From Chromobotia macracanthus (taxonomy: Eukaryota > Chordata > Actinopteri > Cypriniformes > Botiidae), in the NCBI GenBank assembly GCA_036877525.1, contig JAZGTH010000124.1, positions 806,001 through 870,000 of the forward strand: DNA of 64,000 nucleotides. Direction: 5' to 3'. The notes under the pieces are model-generated. The model searched no databases. It was not told where the DNA came from and was given only the letters and a program-made list of their open reading frames with translations. The translations under genes were made by a program, and so were the position numbers. Of this stretch, positions 49,906-61,029 are shown piece by piece (the stretch's first letter is position 1; each line of letters opens with the position of its first letter).

Positions 49906-52900
49906 GTAAATTATAAACATTAAAATATAAAATGCACTGATACCGAGCTTATTTATGGGGAAACATTAACAGCCAGACAATCATTCAAAACATGCCCTTA
50001 ACATATACTAAATCAGGTAAACAGTATGTAAATAACAGTATTAAAAGACATAAAATAATTTTATGACAATGTGTCAGTAATCTTATGACAATTCTGTACA
50101 TTTTCCTGATTTGTTTCTTTGTTTATTCAGAGTCAGTAGTTTTCCATTTTAACCTGTTACAGTGGACAAAAGGGACAAACAAAAAAGAAATGCAGGAAAA
50201 AAGACAAGAAAATAATCATGACTATAGCCAATAAAGAAATATAGAATAACTATGCTGCCTTCATTCCCTCTTGCTCCTTTAATTGAAATCAGACACATTT
50301 TTAATCAAAGGTACAGGGTTTTTGGGTTCACAACAAAACCAAAGTGTTCCTGTATGAATTAGTTAAGAGCAACTGAACATGTGCTTGTGGTTAGCCTTGT
50401 GTGTCCAACGCCAATAGTCGAGTGAGGTAGATGGCTTTGGTTTGGAGGCCATGCCTAAGTGGAACAGCATGCTGAGCCTGAAGGCGGTTTTGAGGCCTTG
50501 TACGAGGAAATGGCTTCTGTGAGTAAATTTCTCCCTCTCACACACTTTTTCTCTCATCATTTAAATGGAAGGAATCGTATAATGCATGTTTTTTTTACAG
50601 TTATTTGTTTTTATGTGAAATGTTTACTTGTGTCTTTCGTTGTTTTACTTTGATAAAATACTATAGACATTAAATATGACATGACAGAACACTGACCACT
50701 GAATCTCATGTAGTCTGAAATTTGAGAATTAAATAATGTCTCTCTTCAGGTTCCAAAATTTTTGTGGGTTTGCAGTCAAGTAAGGACATTCGGTTGTTGG
50801 ATTTTGTGTGTAGTTTTGTTCCAAATATTAAATAGGTATGAAACTTCGGCAAAAGACTCAAGTTTGTAATTTACATTATTCTAATTTAAATTGTAATATC
50901 ATTTAGAGTTTAGTAAATACCACCTATAGTACCATACAAGACAATTTAATAGAGAATTGTCAGATCAGATCTTGACATACAACTCATCCACCTTCATATA
51001 CTGAAAATGCTTACTAAAGTGAATGCAAATGTAAAATAATCAACCTTTATTTTAGCAAAATTATAACAGAACTTCTTAGCCATAAAAAATTGCAGTTCTT
51101 CCTTTTCAATGTTACCCATGTTCCATCTAACACAATATAGGTACTGTAAGACCTCAGATTCAAGACTGACAAAACAAAGGAGCACAACCCTGGCATTCAC
51201 AATAATGAATGATCCAGCCTGTTCATCTCTTTCTCCTCCATTCTCTGGATGTCTGTTACTTATTTTCCTTTTTGGAGCTGTTTTCTTGTTATTTATCTGA
51301 TCGCTCTTCTCTCTGCCTCATCTGTCAGTCTAGAGACAGAGTGTTGAGTATTGTTAATCAGAGCCTTGACACATGATGTCACAACCTATGGAAGGTGCCA
51401 GCAGGAGCATGTGCGCAAGAATCTTAATTCTGCTCTCATAAATATTTAATGTAAAAAGACAAGAAAGAAGTGTGGAAGAGAGAAGGAATTACATTGAGGG
51501 TAGACACAAAGTGATTGTGTTTGTGTATGCATGTACATATTAGCGTGCGTGTGTTCCTGTGTACTTTCAGGACACACCTATTTAAAATTTCCAGGTCTCA
51601 AATCTCTATATTCAATCCAATTTTATCAAATACATTGTTTATAAGTCATCAGAACTATGAAAACTATATGTTTATTTTGAAGAAAAATACTGAATTATTT
51701 AAGCGGTTCATTCTGACTGTTTTTGTGTAGTTCCTGTGTGAAGGTGACAGTTTTCCGGTCAGCTGTGTCAGAGTGTTAGCTTTTAGTATTGTCAGGCAGT
51801 CACGTGTATAGTGTCACAGTGAAAGAACAGTGTAATGTGTTCAGTTCATTATTGTTCATGGGACTATTGAGCTTTGTGGTTTATGGGTAATCCTGTTCTG
51901 CCTTTTGCTCTTTCTGTTTAATTTTTGTCTACTGTTGAACGTCTCCTAGCTAGCATACCTGTCACCATTAATAAATCAACAACACTTTTCCTTAAGTCGA
52001 ACCCATTGTCTGTCACTCTTCTGTGCAGTTATTGTCTGATGGATCACACACACACCCTTGTGATTAGGTTCTGTGGGGCTTTTGTTGTATGATCTTGATG
52101 CACTGGACATTAGATGCACCCGTTTATCCTTATTTTTCATATTTTTGATTTTTCTTTAACGCTTTCTTCCTCCCATTATTTGATTTATCTACTTTATCTT
52201 AACACTTGTTACTGAATATCTGGAGTCAAAAAAAAGCTGTGTCAAGGCATGATGCTGTGTGTTTGTATATATGCATATTGCCTATTAAAACAGATTAATG
52301 TTAGTCACACACTAAGGACACTTTACTCATATTTACAGACAAAGGTACAAAAATATAAAAGAAAAATATATAGACAACAAACAAGAAAAAATGCATGTCA
52401 AAAAGTGAAAACTTCTGATAAAAGCACAATGGTACAATTAAATAATTACACAGTCTGGAAAACACAAATGTTTAAAAAGAACATTAGTCACATTGCTTTA
52501 CTGTACACATTGATTACTAATAAAAAACAAAGAAAAATTAAACCTCAGTTTGCTTGACCTGTTGGTTATTCAGCCAGGCTTCTGTAAGTTCTGACTATTC
52601 CATGTCTTTCTTCTGCATCACACAAAACAATTATATGGATTAATAAATAAAGTTTTACAAATTCAAATATTAATTTAAAATTAAGAAATTGAAATATACA
52701 ATTTGGAAAGCATAACAGTTACAGTACTTGTACTTATTGCCTTTAAATTGAATGTAGAAAATTATATTATAATTAAATAAGTAAATGTCTAAATTAAAAA
52801 ATCTTTTTTTACATTATACTATAATTAAACAAAAGTTTCAAGATGAGTTACAAGCAGCAATGCATTGATTTGACTGAATACCCAAAGGTATAAAAGCCTT

Positions 52901-55900
52901 TGGGTAAAGGTATAGTGTGAATGAGGCTACACTAATAAAGCTTTATGTATTATGGAATATTATGTAATGAATAACTGGCCAGTTCTTATTTAATCTTATT
53001 TGTTCATCATGTACAAATATTATACATATAATATTATATATATATAATATTAAGTATTATACTTGTACCTGCAAGCTAAACAAACAAGTATATAAGCAAG
53101 CACAGATCTTCATGAGACAATTAAGCTGCTAACTGCATTAGGTTTTTTTTAGTTGTTTGCAGAAATAAGTCTGTCTGTACCATAACCCCATAGTGACAAA
53201 CATTTGTACTATATTAGATGCTTTTAAAGAAAATGTAAACAATGACCATAAAGAGCTATTAAAAAAACTGATGCAGTTATAAAATCTGAGTGATCTATAG
53301 AGTGAATATGATGATCAATAGAGAATAGTTTGAAATGTACTCATATGGGAGTAGAAGAGCTTGCACACGTGTGTAGGTTAGAGCATGTGTTGGCTGCTGA
53401 AATTCTGCCTGCCGGCTTTGTGTGCTTCTTTGTTCTTTTGCTTTTGTTCTGATCTATTGTCAGTGTCTTGACTGCTAATACCTCCGTGATCTTTTTGAGC
53501 CCTTTACAGGAGAACTTGTGTGTATGTGAGTGGGCTAACACTGCCTTTTTAGGCTAAATGGTCACAGCAACATAAGCACTTTTCTAGACTTTTCCTGTTA
53601 TCATAGGGATCGATTTGTAAATATTTTAGAAAAACCCCTGAATGCCAGCACAGACCCTATTTCCAGGATTTTGCCAGCACCTTCTCCTCTTCCTCAACCT
53701 TTCCCAGCTGTAACATGTAAGCTGGAACATCAGCCTGACAGAAATGGACACCAGATGCCTGTATTTCTCTGCTGTCACTTGGCCGCTCCCCAACAGATGG
53801 AATTCCGATCAGTCTGGGCTGTCTCTTGTTCTTTTGGAAAGAGGCAGTGAGGAGGAGAAGTAGGAAAAGTGGAGGAAGCGGCCATGAAGGCCAACTTGTA
53901 GATTTGCCCCAGGCTGAGTGACATTCTCAGTAATGTTCTTGTCCTTGTAGAACATTCAGTTTCCGCAGACTTCCGTGGGCTGTATGCAGAAACTGAGATG
54001 CAGTTTCTTTGACTCTGACATAGATTCCAGGACAGTCAAATGGAAATGCTAAGCTAAGTACTTTCCTTTCCCGCGACCCCTCTGTTCTCCTTTCCCTAAT
54101 CACTAAACCCCCCCTCCCACACCATTCATTTACTCAGTCTCCCCCCTCTTCTCCCTCAGGGACAGACCAGGGTGGCTACACAATGAGTCTATTTTATTCA
54201 AATAAACCTGACATCTGGGTGCAGTATGCTTGGCCCATCTTAAATGGTGCAAAGGAATTTGTAGGGGGTACAACCTATCGTGCTTCAGCACGGCACAATA
54301 TGCTCCCTTGCTGATAAATTTAATGAAGGATGTCCTCTGGCCAAATGGCATGATTTGATTAAGAGAGGAGAAAACTACAACCACAAGCTGCCTGACAATT
54401 GTTACACAGACAGAAACGCATCACACAGTAGCCCTTCAACACCATCAGTGTGCTTTATCAAAGCACTAACACAGAAAAAACAACGAAATCATTTTCATAC
54501 ATTCAAAGGAAGTTTAATCATAAAGTATTAAACTATTGAGAGTAAAAAACTTGTTTACTTTTTAGATGCTTCTGGGTAAAAACCTTTAAAACCAAATGTT
54601 TACGAATCCTTTAAGATTCATAGAATATTTAATTTTATGGAATTTACAGGTTGTTAATTTGAGTGGATTTACAATAAATTCTAGAAATATATTTAACAAG
54701 TGTTAAATATCACTGCAAATATTTACCTAATATTACATTAAAATGGTTTAATTGTTCTGCATGACATATGAAGTCAAAAACTACTGTGACAGCAAGCACA
54801 CACACTCGCACAAAGTAAATGAAAGTGAAATATAAGTTACACTGTAGCATCAGCTTTTGTCACAAATTTGTTGCGCTTTAATGATTCATGATCATAAATT
54901 CATATATATTCATATATATGCCATATACAGCCAACATTTACTATCAGTTGCATGTTTTATGGACATTTGTTTTATTATTTACTGATAAGGTTACTTACAC
55001 TTCACTTGGTATTGTTCATTTTATCTAAAATAGAATAGAATTGTACATTATTAGAATGGTACAATTAAATAAATGTTGAAATGTTTTTTCAACCAGTCTC
55101 GTTCTTTATTTCTGTGCTATCCTTTGGCTCAACCTACCTCTAAACACTCCTGAGAAATTTCCATTTTAGGTAGTCTAGCTTTGTACAAGAATTTTGGAAA
55201 TGATCCTTAACCAAACCTTTTTTGCACAATATACCCCTTTCCGTGCCATGGCCCATCCCTTTACCTCCATCACCTCCATACCTGAGGTCAGATGACTCCC
55301 ACCATCATCTATCCTGCTCTTTGTTATCGCTGGCTTATACCTCGTCCATAGGCTATGCAGAGCCACACTTTTTCCACTAAAGGTGGAATTCTTGCATATG
55401 GTTATGATTTTAGGACGTCAAGCTGGATTTGAGTTTTTAAGGCATACGCTTTGCTCTGGGCTAGTCAAGTCAGCTTCAGGCACATCAAAGGTTTGATGCA
55501 GTGAATCAAGGTGATTTCACTCTCTCAATCTTCCCTTTAACCCCCTGCCCACCCAAACTTGTGGCCAGCTGGACCAGAACTCCATGAGTTATCACAATTG
55601 TTTTTCTTTTGTTATATCACACCTTTGTTTTCTGAACTGCTTTCTAAAATTCTGTTAAAAACAGTGCTTTGTGCATCAGTAAGCAAAGGACATGCTGAGC
55701 AGTACCGTTATGTCTTTGAAAACTAGCTTCAAATTCCAAAATGTCTTAAAAGGTTTGTTTTCATTACAACTCATTTCTGTTTTCTGTTATTGTAGCCCAT
55801 TTTAATTGTTGTTCAGTTTGGTCCCAGGTTACGTAATGGAGCAGATTTCTCTCAGTGCCAAAAATAGATGGGGAATGTTTTTATATATGTACCTGTAATG

Positions 55901-56939
55901 ATTTGGATACAAACCTTTGTCAAATACATAAATGTTAGCAAAAAGTAGTATTAGCAGAGAGGTAAACTTTAAATCTGCTGCATTACAACCCATCAAAGCA
56001 GAACTATGTATTTTACAGTTTCCTTTATTACATTGCTCAGCTGTGCTCACATATAATTCTGGTGTGCACCACTGTGCTTTAATGAATAGACATGATTCAC
56101 CTACTCTGTGAGGTGTGAAATAGTTACCATGATCATTAGTCATTATTCCTCTGTCATGAAAAATGCTGTCTGCTTGGATTTCTTACTTGTGCAAATACAT
56201 CTCTTGGCATAAAATAAAAGTTCTTAAGACTGTACCTTTAAGGGGGCTTATGTGCATGACCATGTCCAGACATGTCCCTGCAGAGTGTGTGTCTTACAGT
56301 TTGAGTGAACACTAGTTCCTAGCAATGTCATGCAGTCAAGCTTTAAATCTGGCCTTCATTAGTTAGCCAATAGTCTGAAAAGTGCCTGCTGGACCAGTCA
56401 TTGATCCTTTATGATAGCAAGAGCTGTGAGCTCATTCAGGTCACTTCATGGTCCTCTCTGCTCTAAGGGGTCATCCTACTGACAGCTGCATCTCTCTTTC
56501 TCCTTTACCCTAGCACACCATAATCACATCACATCCAACATCTTTTAACTTGAAAGCATATATCCTTTCTTTATTTATATTCAGTTTTAATAATGAACTT
56601 AAAATCACTACCTGTTGACACATTTATTACAGCTACAGTATTTGTTTTGCTTTCTAGTATAACTCTATTCCTTGTACTACGCTTAATGATGACTTTTTAG
56701 AGAAAATGTTAAATGTTCTCTCTATAAGTTTTTTGGGATAATTGTGTCTGCCAAATGAAAATTGTAATGCATGACTCATACCACCAGTCTTGTGTAAAAG
56801 TTATTACTCTCAATATGCATGTATGTGCTCTAATGAAGGGCAATTTTATGTTTTGTGGTTAAGCTCCTGCTGTACACTGGATCTCCATAGTGCTTTTTAT
56901 ATAAAGTACATACATTTATATATCATGAGAACAGAATAT
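49906..56939. other. bnc2: bnc2 intron, stretch without gene or clear transposon
   Basis: AT-rich with local simple sequence (ATATAT at 53020-53050 and 54900-54925; pyrimidine-rich 54060-54150). The block 53630-54060 is less AT-rich than its surroundings. No coding exon: candidate frames (52249-52557 +, 55829-56143 -) are low-complexity or lack known motifs. Confidence 0.45.
52879..52906. repeat. perfect 10-base hairpin with a TATAAAAG loop
   Basis: TACCCAAAGG (52879-52888), TATAAAAG (52889-52896) and CCTTTGGGTA (52897-52906) form an exact stem of 10 pairs with an 8-base loop, followed by a partial repeat GGGTAAAGGTATAG. It lies in the bnc2 downstream intron. No function is evident. Confidence 0.6.
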
Positions 56940-57865
56940 TTACAAATTACAATGCATAGTCTTTTGTAAGTGACATTTTCTGCTGCCAGTTTGTGGCAGT
57001 ATAACTGTGACTCACAAAAGCCACATCATTGTGAACAGCTCCTAACACCAAACTTACTTTCCAAATTTGATGTAAATCACTCATGCAGTGGAAAACCAAT
57101 GCATGCAGAAGATATGAGACACTTCCTGTTGCATTTATCGCCATAAATTGTTTGCCTGGCCATGGCAACACCATTCGAGATATCAACAATCCGTTCACAA
57201 TTTAGCATTTTCAATATCTCTTCTTTTTTCTCACTAAGACTGAAGTGACTTGAATGAATTTAAGAGGACTTTCTTTAGGTGACACACTTCCTTCTGCCAT
57301 CTGATGGCACTATGACTATGACTCACAATACCCACCTCTGTCATCACTCCCTAGGACCAAACATGCACAAAATCACTCAATACACACAGCAGATATGAGC
57401 CACTTCCCGTTTTCATTTTTTTGCCATAAATTTATTGCCTCACCATGGCAACACCGTTTGAGATATATGCCCATGTCTCAGCTTTTGCATAAGCCTTACG
57501 GCTGACCACTCTGATGTGTGTGCCAAAATTTCATGCCATTTCAAGTATGTAAAGTGCCTCTAATACACCTGAACCTGGTTTTGTTTTTATCACATGAAAT
57601 CCATATGAGCAATTTAAAAGTTTAAAATTTAAAAGTTGTGCTTTTCAGAAAATGCAAAATGATTGACTTCTTGTTGAGTGGAGCTAAGGGGTTTCAGGGC
57701 AAAGGGGAAAATTCACGACCCATACATGTTACCAAGTTTCGTACAGATGCGTACATGTGCGCTTGATAAATGCCCCATCATTTTGTGCCCAGTACCAGGG
57801 AGTGGTACCGAGGGCCCAATAGAGCCCTTCGTACTGAAAATTGTTGGTAATGGTAGTAAGGGTAA
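56940..57865 (+). repeat. second block of the large internally repetitive dispersed repeat
   Basis: Two modules start near 56967 and 57283. Each carries the CTGCC-x-GTGGCA(G/C)TATRACTRTGACTCACAA signature split over variable bases, the CACTTCCTGTTGCATTTATC GCCATAAAT stretch, GCCATGGCAACACC, and GATATCAACAATCCGTTCAC. It then follows the lower part of the 14400-16106 block through CCATGTTACCAAGTTTCGTA, CCAGTACCAGGGAG and GAGCCCTTCGTACTGAAAAT. The terminal hairpin is largely lost. Same orientation as the first block. Confidence 0.62.
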
Positions 57866-57974
57866 ATAGCATGACCAACCGTTGGCCACAATGTTTCTGC
57901 TGCTGCATAGCAAGTGGTGGTCCAAAAAGTGGCTGTTGATGTCTGAAGGTAATATTCACCACTAGTTTAACCCT

Positions 57975-58285
57975 TAACAGTTAACTGTCTAGCAACACCC
58001 TATCAACCATGTACTCGCTGGCAACCTTGTAATTAAATTAATAAGCCATATCTTAGCATTAAAACATTGTGGAGACATGTGGGTGAGCATCATGATAAAA
58101 CATACTAGCATCATGCTAAATAATGCTATTTTACATGAAAATCATGCTAGCATCATGCTAAATCATACTAGTTTCAGACTAATACATGTTAACATCATGC
58201 TAATTTATGATTAACACATGCTAATTCATGGTAACACGTGCTGGCATCATACTGCTAGTCATGATGCTCGTATGCGTTTTTTCTT
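57975..58285 (-). repeat. CATGCTA / TTGCTAGGG dispersed repeat, copy B
   Basis: It is the mirror image of copy A at 23545-23975. AACAGTTAACTGTCTAGCAA CACCC comes first (57975-58000), then GCCATATCTTAGCATTAAAA CATTGTGGAGACATGTG, then imperfect AGCATCATGCTAA-type units from 58085 to 58265. Non-coding. Confidence 0.6.
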
Positions 58286-60204
58286 TGCAACAGCATTGTT
58301 TTGGCAGTCACTTTAATAATGCAGGCCACAAATTTAATATAATTTTTAATTATATTTAAACATTTATTATAGTATGTTAGTGTTCAGTGTTAAAATTAGA
58401 AACCTAAAATGCCAGTTAAAATTCCCAGCCTCAACAACAGCAAGACATTCTACTTATAAAAAAATCTTCTAAGTAAAATGTAGAGTTTTTTATTAGAGTT
58501 GATCCAAAACAACATTGATGACATTGATAAAAAGTTATTTTTACCATATAATTATCCTTAGTTCATTTTTTGCAGGATTGCTCATCAATTTCATCATGTA
58601 CCATATGCTTTAAATAAAAATTAATAAATGCTATAGCCAGCAGGTTTAGCCATCATTTTTGCTGATGATTCAACCCATTAATAATGTAAATATTAAAAAA
58701 GACTGCTGGCACTACTAAATTGTAATTGATATTGGTTAAATTGTTTCTATCAGACAAATTAATTGTAATATTTTGCATAGAATCTATTGTCAGTGCACTC
58801 TTCCTTCATCACACTTTCTTTCTGTTTTTTCCTTATGCCACTGTATCACTCCCAGGTAGCTTCTCTGCAATGGAGAAAACATGTGACCACATTCACATTT
58901 TGCAGACGTCACAGGATGAGGGACTAAAAATGAGAGACGATAACGGATGATAAAGAATGGGAGATTAAAGAGAGAGCTGTGCTGTTGCAGTGACTATTTC
59001 TCTCTAATCTTGTAATGAAGAAATAAGGGAAGGTCTTTTGAGCATGTGCAGTGCTCAAGGGAACTCCCTTTGGGTGACAGTCTATGATAAGAGACAGTGC
59101 TACATTGCTCCTCACAGGGTGTTTCCGTCTGGCTCCAATTAACCTTGCATTGATTGACCCAAGGAGCTTTGCAAACTAATTAGAGGCGAGAAACAGAGAG
59201 GCACTGTGATCCTTTTAGACATGTGTGAGAGAGACCTCCACTATTGTAAGCAGGAGCATTCAGTCTCCAACCCAGCTGGTGACAGTTAGCAGCCCTGACA
59301 TCCTGATGATCCTGCTGTCTTTCTCTCTACCAGCCATATGGATGACATCCTTGTCAAATGAGTGTGAGGCTAACAATACTCTACACTAAAAATCACTCTT
59401 GATTGTTATTTTTATTGATTGTTATATTTTTTTGTCACAGCCAGATAAAATCATAGTTTTGTGATGCTGTGTGATGTGTTTTTAAATACTTCTCATGTCT
59501 TGCATGTTTGTCTAAGTGATGATAGAACACAATGCTTCTTTCAATTTTCATGGCCTAAAGGTTTTAAGGTTTGCAGATGGAGGGTGTGGGATGTTGTAAT
59601 GGCACTCTTATGTCTCTCTTTGGAACTTTCCTTCTGAGTTTTAATCATCTGTGAATAAGAGTGGTCCATCTCTTTTATTATCCATATTTTGTTTTATTTT
59701 ACATGATGTTAGTAAAGATAGCAGCTGATATTAACATGTTGTGGGAGTTGTACAGCAAACATTCATTTCTACCTGCCTTTGACCAAAAGGATTCTTGAAA
59801 GGGAAATGAGGGGAGTGGTGGGGTAGAAAGAGAATGACTCCTGCTTAATAGCTTTTGAATTCTGTGGCAACACATAGATGTAGTATGTCAACTCCCTCTA
59901 GATATGGGCACTCTCCTTTCTGCACTTTGGCATGACTGTGTACTTTGATTTTTTTAAGGCAGGGCTGCGGGCTTAAGTGACTCCATCACCCAAAAGCTCT
60001 TGGGACAATGGAACTGAATATGTGGTAGCTGAGTGCTGTGTAAATGATTATGGAGGAAGATCCAGTGTGTGGTTATTTAGGTTTTTGTGATAACCATTCA
60101 TCCAGTAAATCAACTCAAGGAAAAATCAAGTCAAGGAATTTGTCAGCTTCTTAACTAGCATCTGATTTTCTGCCGACAGGAGAATATTAATGTTTGTTGC
60201 CAGG
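58286..60204. other. bnc2: bnc2 intron, no gene seen
   Basis: Unassigned intronic DNA. 59060-59300 is GC-richer than the surroundings and is noted as a candidate conserved non-coding element. No transposon was recognised. Confidence 0.4.
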
Positions 60205-60367
60205 TCAATACCTAAATCCCACTTATACAGCCCGAATCAAATAAGCCCACCCACATATCTCTACAGTGTTGTAATGCTAAAAACATATTTTATTATATGG
60301 TTGCTAGGGTACAGTAAATTGTTGCTAGAGTGTACCTTACAGTTAACAGGGTAAAACCAATAGACGG

Positions 60368-60437
<70 letters not shown>

Positions 60438-60945
60438 CAAAAGAGCCAACTTCCATGTCTCTATGATATTCTGGTGCTGAGATATAGCTAATTCACGTTG
60501 GTTGCTAGGGTGCTCTAAATGGTTGCTAGGGCATGACTGGACAGTTTCCATGGTAATAATTAAAGACTACTTGACAGTCTGAGTCAAAAGAGGCTACTCA
60601 GTTGTCTCTATGATGTTCTTATGCCTCTTGCGTTTTTAAATGGAAGTCAGTGTGGTGGTTGCTAGGGTACTGTAACTGGTTGCTATGGCATGGCTATGAA
60701 GTTGAAATGTCAACATGTGTTGCTGCTTACTAAGCCGAACAATATGAGCCCACCCCCAAATCTCTACAACATTCAAAAATCACCACTCCTCAATAAGCCG
60801 GTTGATTTGACACCTCATGGTTCTACAGCAAACCGCAGAATGAGTTACGTATCGAAGTTTTGTCCAGAAAAAGAAGTAGAAGAAGCAGCAGCAGAATAAG
60901 TACACAGGAGAATAATACTGATGCTTTGCTTCGCAAGCACCACTG
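60205..60945 (+). repeat. TTGCTAGGG tandem repeat block, copy C, with hairpin end
   Basis: A module of roughly 150-195 bases recurs about three to four times. It reads CATRTCTCTAYARTRTT, then TGCTGAGATAT or a variant, then GGTTGCTAGGGTACAGTAAA (or a variant) twice, then CAGTT. Module starts lie near 60250, 60450, 60598 and 60745. A TG microsatellite sits between the first two modules. The right end has ATGCTTTGCTTCGCAAGCAC (60921-60940), a small hairpin also seen inverted at the start of copy A. No coding capacity; the TG tract yields a spurious poly-His-Thr frame on the - strand. Confidence 0.58.
60369..60434 (+). repeat. (TG)33 microsatellite
   Basis: An uninterrupted TG dinucleotide run of 66 bases, likely length-variable. 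Confidence 0.95.
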
Positions 60946-61029
60946 AAAGCCATTGAACAAGTGCTATATATCACCACTGAAACAAAAACTGAAACAGGCT
61001 GTGCAAGTGTGACAAAGTGATGCACCATC

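Noticed and set aside
60261..60551. Open frame with a long His-Thr repeat
   Set aside because: It is the - strand reading of the TG microsatellite and flanking repeat, not a gene.
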